Assembly: GCF_965208555.1 (NCBI RefSeq)
Contig: NZ_OZ242342.1
Coordinates: 620,001 to 684,000 of the forward strand
Source: Poriferisodalis sp965208555
GTDB lineage: Bacteria; Actinomycetota; Acidimicrobiia; Acidimicrobiales; Poriferisodalaceae
Length of the DNA: 64,000 nt
Direction of reading: 5' to 3'
Within the stretch, counting starts at the first letter, position 1; every line of letters starts with the position of its first letter. The position numbers were made by a program, and so were the translations under genes. Shown one piece after another: positions 43,807-52,037 of this stretch. Under the pieces are notes generated by a model. The model did not search any database and was not told where the DNA came from. It saw only the letters and a list, made by a program, of their open reading frames with translations.

Positions 43807-45050
43807 CGCGTCGGGTACACCAGCGCGCCCTCGGCCGCAGCCGCAGGTGCCACCACCACGATGGTGCCGTCCTGCACCTGGACGGTGCCCATCGGCTTGG
43901 CCACATTGACGCCGCGCTCGTCGAAGCGGATCGGGCCGTAGAAGGTGTCGATATCGAGATCTCGCAACGCATCACGCACGGCATCGGTGTCGAGGCTGCC
44001 GGCAGCCTCGATGGCTAGGTGCAGCGCAAGCGCGGCGGTGGTCGATCCGGCCGCCTGGTAGATGGGCGCTTCGCCCCAGAGGTCCTCGTAGGTGTCTGCA
44101 TAGGCACTCGCTGAGCCGAAGCTCTCGTCCTCGTAGGCCATCACGGGCTCCCACGGCGTGGGCCCGAGCACGCCGTCGGCGCCACTGCCGACATCAGCAA
44201 GCAGCTGCGGGTTGGCGGGGCCGACAGTGATGAGCATGGCGTCGGGACCGAAGCCCTGTGCCTGTGCCGCGCGCAGGAACAGCACGGCGTCGTCGTAGTG
44301 GCCGCCGCCCACGAAGATGTCCGGTTCGAGTGCCGCAAGCTCGGTCATGAGATCGTCGACGTTGTCGACGCCGACCGGGTACTGCCTCATCGCCAGCACC
44401 TCAATGCCGTTGGCCTCGAGGTGGCGCTGCGCTCCCTCCGCAACCGACGCGGCGAACGGCGTGTCTTCATGCGCCACCACTGCGGTGCGCGCACCGCGCT
44501 CTGCGAGCAACTCGATGCTCGACCGCGTGTAGTCGGAGGCGACAACGCCGATGTAGAACAGGTTGCGGTAGCCCCGGTCGAAGAGACCGTCGGAGGCGCC
44601 GTTGCCTTCCACCATGATCACGTCTCGCGCCTCGGCGGCGGCGCTGGCAGGTCCGGTCAGCGTGCTGGAGTACGGGCCGAGCAGGAAGTCGACTTCGTCT
44701 TCGTCGATGAGCTGCTCGATGAGAGCGCCGATCCGGTCGGGGTCAGACTCATCGTCGCGATAGACGATCTCGGCCCGGTAGCGGCCGTCGCCGACGCGGA
44801 TGCCGCCGTGTTCCTCATTCACCCAGCGCAGCCAGGTGTCGTAGCCCTGACGCACAGCCTTGCCTTCGGCAGCGAATCGGCCCGTTTCGCTCAGCGCTGC
44901 GCCGATGCGGACCGTGCCGTCGAAACCGTCATCGGCGCCGTCGCCGGCGTCGGCCCCGGTGCACGCCGCCGCCAGCAGAACAGCCGCTGCCAACGCTGCC
45001 GCAGTTTGCGCTCGACGGCGCCACGGAGTACCGAATTGAGCTCGAGTCAT
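43803..45050 (-). CDS. branched-chain-amino-acid/amide-type solute-binding lipoprotein
   Basis: A 415-residue type I periplasmic-binding-fold protein (LivK/UrtA/AmiC class). The signal sequence ends LLAAAC with lipobox Cys30; IGAALSETGRFAAEGKAVRQGYDTWLRWVNE, LLGPYSSTLT and VEGNGASDGLFDRGYRNLF follow. It would capture an amino acid, amide or related solute for an ABC importer, but no permease or ATPase genes are adjacent, so it works with a distant transporter or as a sensor. ATG 45050 has CGGAGA 7 bases upstream. The amidases at 56 and 61 kb make an amide ligand conceivable. Confidence 0.9.
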   Translation of the reverse strand: MTRAQFGTPWRRRAQTAAALAAAVLLAAACTGADAGDGADDGFDGTVRIGAALSETGRFAAEGKAVRQGYDTWLRWVNEEHGGIRVGDGRYRAEIVYRDDESDPDRIGALIEQLIDEDEVDFLLGPYSSTLTGPASAAAEARDVIMVEGNGASDGLFDRGYRNLFYIGVVASDYTRSSIELLAERGARTAVVAHEDTPFAASVAEGAQRHLEANGIEVLAMRQYPVGVDNVDDLMTELAALEPDIFVGGGHYDDAVLFLRAAQAQGFGPDAMLITVGPANPQLLADVGSGADGVLGPTPWEPVMAYEDESFGSASAYADTYEDLWGEAPIYQAAGSTTAALALHLAIEAAGSLDTDAVRDALRDLDIDTFYGPIRFDERGVNVAKPMGTVQVQDGTIVVVAPAAAAEGALVYPTR

Positions 45051-45207
45051 GTTCAAGTCTCCGGTCTGTTCAGGGTTCCTGTCCGCAACCGGCCGGCAGC
45101 GTATGTGCAGGAATGCGATACAACACGCTGCGCTCTTCATACTGGTCGTGTTTTCTCGTCGTCTGCGCACTCCCAATCACCCGTCGCTGACTGCTAGAAC
45201 CGACCGG

Positions 45208-45639
45208 GTGGAGCCGAAGGCACTGCCGGGTCCCGCGTCGGAGCGCATGTCCAAGCAGCGCTCCCGCGATACGGGACCGGAGCGGCTGATCCGCTTAGCG
45301 CTGCACCGGCGCGGCCTGCGCTACTTCGTGCATCGCCGGCCGCTGCCCGAGGTGCGCCGGGAAGCCGACGTGGTGTTCCCCCGCTTGCGGGTAGCGATCT
45401 TCGTGGACGGCTGCTTCTGGCACGGATGCCCCGAACACGGCACCAAGCCCCGCCGCAACGCCGAGTACTGGGAAACCAAGATCGCCCGCAACCGCGCCCG
45501 CGACGCCGACACCGACGCTCGCCTGGAGGCCGCCGGCTGGACCCCAGTCCGCATCTGGGAACACGAAGAACCTGACGAAGCCGCCGCTCAGATCGAGCAG
45601 CTCATCCGCGCCCGCGCTCACCGCCTCTCAAAGCCCTAG
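45208..45639 (+). CDS. vsr: Vsr-type very-short-patch mismatch endonuclease
   Basis: A 143-residue nuclease. MSKQRSRDTGPERLIRLAL, the catalytic-core segment READVVFPRLRVAIFVDGCFWHGC and ARDADTDARLEAAGWTPVRIWE match Vsr, which nicks 5' of the T in T:G mismatches arising from 5-methylcytosine deamination. Such genes normally accompany a cytosine-5 methylase; none is visible nearby. GTG 45208 is chosen because similarity starts before the internal ATG at 45247; that ATG is the alternative. Start of a short accessory patch. Confidence 0.9.
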   Translation: MEPKALPGPASERMSKQRSRDTGPERLIRLALHRRGLRYFVHRRPLPEVRREADVVFPRLRVAIFVDGCFWHGCPEHGTKPRRNAEYWETKIARNRARDADTDARLEAAGWTPVRIWEHEEPDEAAAQIEQLIRARAHRLSKP

Positions 45640-45679
45640 CGCCCGGGCAATTGGGCCGGAAATCGGTGGAAGCCTCCGA

Positions 45680-45946
45680 ATGCGACGGCGTAGTCTCGAT
45701 GACGTGGTGGTGACACTGGATCTCTCCAAGGAAGGCATGGCCCGATTGCATGCCGAGGCCGAGCGTCGGCACATCAGTGTTGACGCCGTGATCGAGGAAT
45801 GGGCCGCATCACTGCCCGCCAAGGACGGCACTGCCAAGCGCAAGCGGCCCAGTTTCGTGGCCATGGGGTCGTCCAGTTCGGGCCGGCGGGCATCTGATGC
45901 CGACGACATGCTCGCCGAAGGCTTCGGCAGCGATCTGTCGAGTTGA
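45680..45946 (+). CDS. VapB-like antitoxin
   Basis: An 88-residue protein directly upstream of a PIN toxin. Its N-terminal half (VVVTLDLSKEGMARLHAEAERRHISVDAVIEEWAASL) has the ribbon-helix-helix look of an antitoxin DNA-binding domain; the C-terminal half is Ser/Arg/Asp-rich and probably wraps the toxin. Antitoxins of this kind repress their own operon. The stop overlaps the toxin's start as TTGA (45943-45946). Identification rests on size, position and coupling more than on sequence. Confidence 0.75.
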   Translation: MRRRSLDDVVVTLDLSKEGMARLHAEAERRHISVDAVIEEWAASLPAKDGTAKRKRPSFVAMGSSSSGRRASDADDMLAEGFGSDLSS

Positions 45947-46350
45947 TCGTCGACACCGGCGTACTTGTGGCGGCTGCCGACTTGGCGGATCCGGACCATC
46001 GCGCCTGTGCCGATTTGCTCGATGAGAACTTGGATGGGCTCAGGGCCTCACCGCTCGTTATCGCTGAAACTGGATATCTGATCGGACGTCAACTGGGTTC
46101 GCGCTCGGAGGCACAGTTCTTCGACGCCGTCGCCGACGGCGAAATCCACGTCGAAACGTTGACAGCCGACGACTGGCGCCGCACCGCCGAACTGGTGGGC
46201 GCATACGCAGACATGCCGCTGGGTGGCACCGATGCGAGCGTCGTTGCGATAGCAGAGCGACTCGGAGAAACCTCGATTGCGACACTCGATCATCGACACT
46301 TCGGTGTGGTGCGACCCAGCCACGTTGGAGCGTTTCGCCTCCTGCCCTGA
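45943..46350 (+). CDS. vapC: VapC-like PIN-domain toxin ribonuclease
   Basis: A 135-residue PIN-domain protein. The four acidic metal ligands are visible: Asp4 in IVDTG, Glu42 in IAETGY, Asp97 in GGTDAS and Asp116 in TLDHRHF. VapC toxins cleave tRNA or rRNA until neutralised by VapB. The TTG start overlaps the antitoxin stop (TTGA), giving tight coupling. It converges with the HNH gene across 80 bases. Confidence 0.9.
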   Translation: MIVDTGVLVAAADLADPDHRACADLLDENLDGLRASPLVIAETGYLIGRQLGSRSEAQFFDAVADGEIHVETLTADDWRRTAELVGAYADMPLGGTDASVVAIAERLGETSIATLDHRHFGVVRPSHVGAFRLLP

Positions 46351-46430
46351 GCTCGGTGGCGTGAAGGTCGTACGAGGCCACAACATGTCTCCTCACCGCG
46401 ACGTTGGCGCAGTGGCTCACAGAGCGGCGT

Positions 46431-47441
46431 TCAGCGCAGCGAGTCTTGGTAGACGTGCTCGTGGTGCCAGCGCAGGTACGCAGGGCGGGGCTGCTCAATC
46501 CCCAGCGGCAGGACCAAGGCTTCTCGCAGCGACTCGCCAAAGTTGTGCTCGACCCCTTCGTCTTGCTGAAGGCTGGCCCGTAGTCGTCGAGATCGATGCA
46601 CGCGTAGCCCGCCGTTTACGGTGATCAGGCCCTTGTCGAACGCGGCATCGTGAGTCGGGCACGCAGCGACCCCGTTTCGCGGATCGCGCCGTTCACTGTT
46701 GGTCGAGTCAGCCCAAGGCTTGATGTGTGACGCGACGATGAGCCGGTTCCCCTTCAGGGATCGAGGGGCCATGCCACAGAACCCACATGTGAAGTCGAAT
46801 CGTCGCAACACTTCCGTCGCGAATGCCTTCTGACCGACTCGGGCGCGGTGCCGGACGATCCGTGTTGTCTCAGCGGCAGATAGTTCTTGACCCTTTTGCA
46901 GCTTGGCAGCACGGAATCTCGCGGCCTCCCGCTCGATGATCTCCTCATAACGTGAGTTCTCCACGTCCTCAAGACCGAGATGCGCGTAGTCGGTCACCTG
47001 CTCCAACCGGAGGAAATCGGGCAGTCGCCGAGCGCCGACGCCAAGTCGCCGAGCTGCGCGCAACGCCGTCCCATACAGCTCGTAGTAGCGGACGACGTCG
47101 GCTCCCATTCTCTCGAAGATCTGAACCTCATACTTTGCTCCGTTCATGCGATCGCCGTTCAGATTCATCATCTTGTTGGTGATCGAGCTTGGGCGGCGCT
47201 TAAAGAGGACAGCGAGATGGTGGACGAGCTCTGGGGCTTTGTGAATCGTCTGCCCGCCATAGCGGCGGGGGTCCACCACTGGGTCGTCGGAAAGGAAGAG
47301 CCCATAGCAAAGCAACGTCTCTACCGGCGTGAAGTTGACCTGTCGCTTGCCCGGCGGTGGCATACGACGCTGCAGGATGCTCCTCCACTGAGCAACGGCC
47401 TCGGGCTCGCTGAGGTCCAAGTAGTCGCTCAGCGCTGTCAT
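46431..47441 (-). CDS. HNH endonuclease
   Basis: A 336-residue protein with a C-terminal HNH nuclease: CGFC near residue 218, ASHIKPWAD near 236, NGVAACPTHDAAFDKGLI near 260. The SHIKPW/HDAAFD form is typical of McrA-like or restriction-associated HNH proteins. The N-terminal 200 residues (TPVETLLCYGLFLSDDPVVD, then SITNKMMNLNGDR) look like a helical recognition region. Base composition is visibly less GC-rich than the neighbours, consistent with acquisition. Its ATG directly follows the small upstream gene's stop (TGAATG). Likely a defence nuclease; target unknown. Confidence 0.85.
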   Translation of the reverse strand: MTALSDYLDLSEPEAVAQWRSILQRRMPPPGKRQVNFTPVETLLCYGLFLSDDPVVDPRRYGGQTIHKAPELVHHLAVLFKRRPSSITNKMMNLNGDRMNGAKYEVQIFERMGADVVRYYELYGTALRAARRLGVGARRLPDFLRLEQVTDYAHLGLEDVENSRYEEIIEREAARFRAAKLQKGQELSAAETTRIVRHRARVGQKAFATEVLRRFDFTCGFCGMAPRSLKGNRLIVASHIKPWADSTNSERRDPRNGVAACPTHDAAFDKGLITVNGGLRVHRSRRLRASLQQDEGVEHNFGESLREALVLPLGIEQPRPAYLRWHHEHVYQDSLR

Positions 47442-47765
47442 TCAGTCATGTTCGCATTCTCTTAGTTCCAGCGGACGACATGCGCACGGCTCGCCGCAGC
47501 CCCGCAGCAGTCTTCCGTCGCGAAACTGCGGCAGCGCGTTCAGGATTGCGACTTCGAGTATCTCGTCGAAGTGTTGTCGACAGGCGAAGACAGTGGACTT
47601 CACTCTTCCGGCATCAAGCTTCCACGACACGCAATACCACGCGCCGCTGCCGCCAGGCGGCGGCGGACAGACTCCACATTCGCGGTAGCCGAAATCGACT
47701 GACACGACGAGTCGAATCTTGCCTCCAGCCTGCGGTACTTCCTCGAGCGACGTGCTGAGAGCCAT
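47442..47765 (-). CDS. uncharacterised Cys-rich small protein coupled to the HNH nuclease
   Basis: A 107-residue protein I do not recognise. It has ten cysteines: ECGVCPPPP and WYCVSW in the first half, ACRQHFDEI centrally, and CGEPCAC with RECEHD at the end, so metal binding is plausible. VSVDFGYRECG opens a beta-rich region. ATG 47765 is strongly supported by AAGGAGG 5 bases upstream; the open frame to 47828 is non-coding. Its stop abuts the HNH start, implying a two-gene unit in which it could be a specificity, activator or immunity protein. Confidence 0.7.
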   Translation of the reverse strand: MALSTSLEEVPQAGGKIRLVVSVDFGYRECGVCPPPPGGSGAWYCVSWKLDAGRVKSTVFACRQHFDEILEVAILNALPQFRDGRLLRGCGEPCACRPLELRECEHD

Positions 47766-47799
47766 CTTTCCTCCTTGGCTGACTCCATGCGGCAACCAT

Positions 47800-47826
47800 G
47801 CCGGCCTGAGGCCAGCGGAGGCCGGC
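47800..47826 (-). terminator. possible terminator hairpin between ald and the HNH unit
   Basis: GCCGGCCT (47800-47807) and AGGCCGGC (47819-47826) form a perfect 8-bp GC stem with an 11-base loop, 61 bases past the ald stop and 34 bases before the small gene's start. It could end the ald transcript, but no U-tract follows. Confidence 0.3.
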
Positions 47827-47886
47827 AATTCACCGGGCTCAGCAGCAGGTGAGGATCCGGCGCGTCGGCCGGTGCGCTGGCGGTCG

Positions 47887-48999
47887 TCAGAAGCCGAGGG
47901 CGGTGAGGGGGTCGGTGTAGGGGAGGTCGAGGGCGGCGGCTACGTGGGGCTCGGTGACGTGGCCCTTGTAAACGTTGAGGCCGGCTCGCAGGTGGGGGTC
48001 GGTGCGCAGGGCGTCGAGGCCGTTTTCGGCGATGGCCAGCACCCTCGGCAGGGTGGCATCGCTGAGCGCCCGAGTGGAGGTGACGGGGACCGCGCCTGGC
48101 ATGTTCGCCACGCAGTAGTGGACGATGCCGTCGACCACGAAGGTCGGGTCGGCGTGCGTGGTGGGTTGCGACGTCTCGAAGCAGCCACCTTGGTCGATGG
48201 CCACGTCCACCACCACCGAGCCGGGTCGCATCTGGCTGATCATCTCGGCAGTCACCAGCTTGGGTGCCCGGGCGCCGGTCACCAGCACAGCGCCGATCAC
48301 CAGGTCGGCACCCAGCACCTCGGTCTCTACGGTTGCCCGGGTGGACGTCACGGTGACCACTGACGCGCCGAAGCGCTGCTCGAGATGGTCCAGGGCAGCG
48401 GGGTCGATGTCGAGCACTCGCACATCGGCACCCATGCCGATGGCGATCTCGGCGGCGTTCTCGCCGACCACGCCCCCGCCGATGATCACGACCCGGGCCG
48501 GCGGCACGCCTGGCACACCGCCGATCAGCAGGCCGATGCCCCCGTGGGCGGTCTCCAAGGCCCAGGCGCCGGCCTGCACGGCGAGTCGGCCAGCCACCCG
48601 CGACATCGGGGCTAGCAGCGGCAGGCCGCCACGCGAGTCGGTCACGGTTTCGTAGGCGACGCACGCCGCGCCCGAGTCCACGAGATCCGACGTCTGATCG
48701 GGGTCGGGCGCAAGGTGCAGGTAGGCGAAGAGGATCTGGCCCTCGCCGAGCATCTTGCGCTCGGACGCCTGCGGTTCTTTGACCTTCACGATGAGCTCAG
48801 CCTTGGCCCACACCTCGCTACAGCCGCCGATGAGCGCACCGGCAGCCTCGTACTCGGCATCGGACACACGGATGCCTGCGCCGGCGCCGCTCTCCACGAG
48901 CACCTGATGGTCGTGCAGCACTAGCTCGCGCACGGCGTGCGGCGTCAACCCGACGCGTTGCTCGCCCGCCTTGAGCTCACGAGGCAATCCGATCAGCAT
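47887..48999 (-). CDS. ald: alanine dehydrogenase
   Basis: NAD-dependent deamination of L-alanine to pyruvate and ammonium (reversible), 370 residues. It opens IGLPRELKAGEQRVGLTP, with KVKEPQASE, LFAYLHLAPD (substrate His), VVIIGGGVVGENAAEIAIGMGADVRVLD (Rossmann) and VVVDVAIDQGGCFETSQPTTHADPTF. ATG 48999 has GGAGGTGA 6 bases upstream. It is divergent from the acyl-CoA ligase across 100 bases and may supply or drain nitrogen for the catabolic genes beyond. Confidence 0.97.
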   Translation of the reverse strand: MLIGLPRELKAGEQRVGLTPHAVRELVLHDHQVLVESGAGAGIRVSDAEYEAAGALIGGCSEVWAKAELIVKVKEPQASERKMLGEGQILFAYLHLAPDPDQTSDLVDSGAACVAYETVTDSRGGLPLLAPMSRVAGRLAVQAGAWALETAHGGIGLLIGGVPGVPPARVVIIGGGVVGENAAEIAIGMGADVRVLDIDPAALDHLEQRFGASVVTVTSTRATVETEVLGADLVIGAVLVTGARAPKLVTAEMISQMRPGSVVVDVAIDQGGCFETSQPTTHADPTFVVDGIVHYCVANMPGAVPVTSTRALSDATLPRVLAIAENGLDALRTDPHLRAGLNVYKGHVTEPHVAAALDLPYTDPLTALGF

Positions 49000-49099
49000 G
49001 CGGTCACCTCCCAAGCAGGCGCCCAACTCCCCCAGCGCCCGCTGAGGGGGCGCACCCCGTGCGGGCCAACAAGCCCGGGCGAAGTCTACGATTCCGCCG

Positions 49100-50800
49100 A
49101 TGGGCACCCGTGACCAGGGGACCGACACCCGCACCGCGGACGGCGGCGGTGTCACCACCGACGGCTGGACCCTGCCAGCGCTCGTTCACCAGGCGGCGGC
49201 TGCTCACGGCGACCGCGAGTTTCTGTCATTCGAAGACGGCCGCACGCTCAGCTTCGCCGAGCTCGACCGTCAGACCGACCGGCTCGCCACGGCGCTTGCT
49301 GATCTCGGGCTGCGGCCGGGTGACCGTCTGCTGGGTTTGCTCACCAACAGCCTCGAGTTCATGCTGCTGATGATCGCCACCCACAAACGGCGGGCGATCT
49401 TCGTGCCCGTCAATACCGACTTGCGCGGCACCTTCCTGGAGCACCAGGTCAACAACTCAGAGCCGCGCATCGTGGCGGTCGACCACGGGCTGCTGGAACG
49501 CTTCGATGACATCGAGCCGGGCTCGCTGGATGCGTCCAAGTCGGCCGCGTCAGAGTCGGACATTCAGGCCACGATCCTGATCGACGACGGCGATTACGGC
49601 GTCGGCGCCGGCGGCGTGCTCATGGGCACCGAGGAAGTCTCGATCGAAGAGCTGCTGGACACCGACGTGCGTCCCGAAGCGGTGCTGCAGGCCGAACCCA
49701 GCGACGTCTGCACGATCATGTACACCTCGGGCACGACCGGCCCGGCCAAGGGCGTGCTGATGCCACAGGCGCACTGCTACCTGTTCGGTCTCGGCACTGC
49801 GCGCAGCCTCCAGATCACCTCGGACGATCGCTTCTACTGCTGCATGCCGCTGTTCCATGCGAACGGCCTGTTCATGCAGGTCTTTGCGTCGCTGCACGCC
49901 GGCGCCTCGGTCTACGTGGAGAAGCGGTTCAGCGCCGGCAAGTGGCTCGACGCGGTGAGGCGACACCAGATCACCCTGACCAATGCCCTCGGCGTCATGC
50001 CCGAGTTCATCTGGCGCAGCGCCCCGACTGACCGCGATCGAGACCATCAGCTGCGGGCCGTCATCGCCCTGCCCGTGGCGGCGGAATGGGCCGCGGCGTT
50101 CGAAGAGCGGTTCGGCGTGCGGATCATGCAGGGCTACGGCATGACCGAGGTCAACATGGTTGCGTTCACCGAGTTCGACGACCCGGTGATGGCGGGCTGC
50201 GCTGGGCGGCCGCTGGCCGACTATTTCGACGTGATCGTGGCCGACCCCGAAACCGACCAGCCGATCGCGCCGAACGAAACCGGCGAGATCCTGGTGCGCC
50301 CCAAGGTGCCGTACTGCTTCAACGTGGGCTATCACCGCATGCCCGAGCGCACCGTGGCCGCGTGGCGGAACCTGTGGTTCCACACCGGCGATGCAGGCAA
50401 GCTCGACGATGCCGGGCGCCTGCACTTCGTGGATCGGCTGAACGACCGCATCCGCCGGCGTGGCGAGAACATCTCCAGCTACGAGGTGGAGACGGTCATC
50501 AACGGCTACGACCGCGTGATCGAAAGCGCCGTTGTCGGCTTGCGCGTCGAAGGCGCCGGCGGCGAGGACGAGGTGCTGGCCGTGGTCGCCGTCAGCGGGC
50601 CGGCGCCCGACCCGGTCCACTTCCTGGACTGGTGCGTGCCGCGCATGCCCCGCCACAGCGTCCCGCGCTTCCTGCACTTCGTCACCGAGCTTGACAAGAC
50701 CGCATCAGGCAAGATCCGCAAGCAGGCCATCCGCGACGCCGGCGTCACGCCGCAACTCTGGGACCGGGAGTCAGTCGGTTACATCGTGGCCCGCGACTGA
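49100..50800 (+). CDS. CaiC-like AMP-forming acyl-CoA ligase
   Basis: A 566-residue ANL-superfamily enzyme that adenylates a carboxylate and transfers it to CoA. The P-loop YTSGTTGPAKG starts at Tyr208; MPLFHANGLFMQ, MQGYGMTEVNM (A5), WFHTGDAGKLDDAGRLHFVDRLNDRIRRRGENIS (A7-A8) and the catalytic Lys in KTASGKIRKQ follow. Overall it resembles carnitine/crotonobetaine-CoA ligases; the substrate is unproven. Several CaiB-type CoA-transferases downstream reinforce a CoA-ester pathway. Copies of its last codons recur in the tandem repeat just after the gene. Confidence 0.9.
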   Translation: MGTRDQGTDTRTADGGGVTTDGWTLPALVHQAAAAHGDREFLSFEDGRTLSFAELDRQTDRLATALADLGLRPGDRLLGLLTNSLEFMLLMIATHKRRAIFVPVNTDLRGTFLEHQVNNSEPRIVAVDHGLLERFDDIEPGSLDASKSAASESDIQATILIDDGDYGVGAGGVLMGTEEVSIEELLDTDVRPEAVLQAEPSDVCTIMYTSGTTGPAKGVLMPQAHCYLFGLGTARSLQITSDDRFYCCMPLFHANGLFMQVFASLHAGASVYVEKRFSAGKWLDAVRRHQITLTNALGVMPEFIWRSAPTDRDRDHQLRAVIALPVAAEWAAAFEERFGVRIMQGYGMTEVNMVAFTEFDDPVMAGCAGRPLADYFDVIVADPETDQPIAPNETGEILVRPKVPYCFNVGYHRMPERTVAAWRNLWFHTGDAGKLDDAGRLHFVDRLNDRIRRRGENISSYEVETVINGYDRVIESAVVGLRVEGAGGEDEVLAVVAVSGPAPDPVHFLDWCVPRMPRHSVPRFLHFVTELDKTASGKIRKQAIRDAGVTPQLWDRESVGYIVARD

Positions 50801-50902
50801 GCGGGCACAGCCAGCACAGCGGCCCGCGACTGAGCAGGCACAGCCAGCACAGCGGCCCGCGACTGAGCAGGCACAGCCAGCACAGCGGCCCGCGACTGAG
50901 CG
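50788..50902. repeat. 33-bp tandem repeat spanning the ligase stop codon
   Basis: Three complete 33-bp units begin at 50788, 50821 and 50854, with a partial fourth at 50887-50902. Each starts GGCCCGCGACTGAGC and ends CAGCCAGCACAGC; unit 1 differs from units 2 and 3 at one base (GCGGGC against GCAGGC). Unit 1 contains the final codons and TGA of the acyl-CoA ligase, so each unit repeats that gene end. It fills the space between two convergent genes. Confidence 0.9.
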
Positions 50903-50903
50903 C

Positions 50904-51890
50904 CTACAGGTCGGGGCGGAGCAGGACGCGGCCAGTCGTGCGACGTTCGTGCAGGTCTCGCAGGCCGTCGATGAGGCCGTCGAGCGGTAGCTCCTGGCTG
51001 ACGAGCGGGTCGAGCGTGCCGTTGGCCACCTGCGGCCAGATCTCGGCGTAGCACTCGTCGAGCACCTCGTCCTTGCGGCCGCGGTAGCCGCCCATGTGCA
51101 CGCCGACCACCGAGTAGTTCTTCACCAGCAGGTGGTTCGCCGGTGCCTGCGGGATGGTGCCGCTGGCAAATCCGACCACCAGAAGCCGGCCTTCCCAGGC
51201 CACCAGCCGCCGGGCCACGTCGAAGTACTTGCCGCCGACTGGGTCGTAGATGATGTCGCAGCCCCGGCCCCCGGTGGCATCCATCACCGACTGGTAGAGA
51301 TCGTCGTTGTCGTAGTCGATGACGATGTCGGCGCCGAGCTGACGGCAGGTCTCCACCTTGGCGGGCCCGCCGGCTGCGGCAAGCACCGTGCAGCCTTCTG
51401 CCTTGGCCATCTGCACCGCCGCAGAACCGACGCCGCCAGCGGCCGCGAGCACCAGCACCGTCTCGCCGGCCTGCATCTGTCCGCGCCGGTACAGCGAGAA
51501 CCACGCCGTGCCGTAGATCACATTGGCGGCACACGCCGCGGGGATCGACACGTCGTCCGGCACGTGCCGTGCCGTGCGGCCCCGGATGAGCGCCTCGCTG
51601 GCGTATCCACCCCAGCCGCCGGCGCCTGAGCCGATGACCCGATCGCCCACCTTCAGATCGCAATCGGGGCCCACGGCCACCACGGTGCCCGACGCTCCCA
51701 TTCCCGGTGTGAACGGAGGATCCCAGCGCTCCTGGTAGGTGCCCTGGCAGTGCAAGATGTCTGCGAAGTTGAGGTCGGTGGCCTCCACGGTGATCCGTGC
51801 CTGACCGGGACCGGGCTCGGGAGAGTCGTACTCGCCCAGTTCCAGCACGTCCCACGGGTAGCCCAACTCGTTCAGTCGCCACGCTTTCAT
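50904..51890 (-). CDS. zinc-independent quinone-oxidoreductase-like MDR protein
   Basis: A 328-residue medium-chain dehydrogenase/reductase of the quinone oxidoreductase or enoyl reductase type. It begins WRLNELGYPWDVLELGEYDSP; DLNFADILHCQGTYQ, PFTPGMGASGTVVAVG and the Rossmann motif AAAGGVGSAAVQMAKA follow, then YDPVGGKYFD. The structural-zinc Cys cluster of alcohol dehydrogenases is absent. It probably uses NADPH to reduce an activated double bond, perhaps an enoyl-CoA made in this cluster. ATG 51890 has GGGAG 7 bases upstream. Divergent from the oxygenase gene. Confidence 0.9.
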   Translation of the reverse strand: MKAWRLNELGYPWDVLELGEYDSPEPGPGQARITVEATDLNFADILHCQGTYQERWDPPFTPGMGASGTVVAVGPDCDLKVGDRVIGSGAGGWGGYASEALIRGRTARHVPDDVSIPAACAANVIYGTAWFSLYRRGQMQAGETVLVLAAAGGVGSAAVQMAKAEGCTVLAAAGGPAKVETCRQLGADIVIDYDNDDLYQSVMDATGGRGCDIIYDPVGGKYFDVARRLVAWEGRLLVVGFASGTIPQAPANHLLVKNYSVVGVHMGGYRGRKDEVLDECYAEIWPQVANGTLDPLVSQELPLDGLIDGLRDLHERRTTGRVLLRPDL

Positions 51891-52037
51891 CGGTGCTCCC
51901 TGATTCGATCGCTTGCGCACTCGGCCCGGTTCGCTGAACCCGGCCGAGACGGCAGCACCGTAGCAATGGCCAAGCACATGGTTCCGGGAACCCACTCCGG
52001 CTGGACGCGTACGCTCGTAGCGAGACAAGGGGGCAAC

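Noticed and set aside
45680..46350. The VapBC pair as a restriction or CRISPR-associated module
   Set aside because: PIN acidic residues and TTGA coupling fit an ordinary type II toxin-antitoxin pair.
47800..47826. Confident intrinsic terminator after ald
   Set aside because: The stem is good but no U-tract follows; kept only as a low-confidence feature.
50788..50902. CRISPR array
   Set aside because: The 33-bp units are directly abutting with no unique spacers, so this is a tandem repeat.
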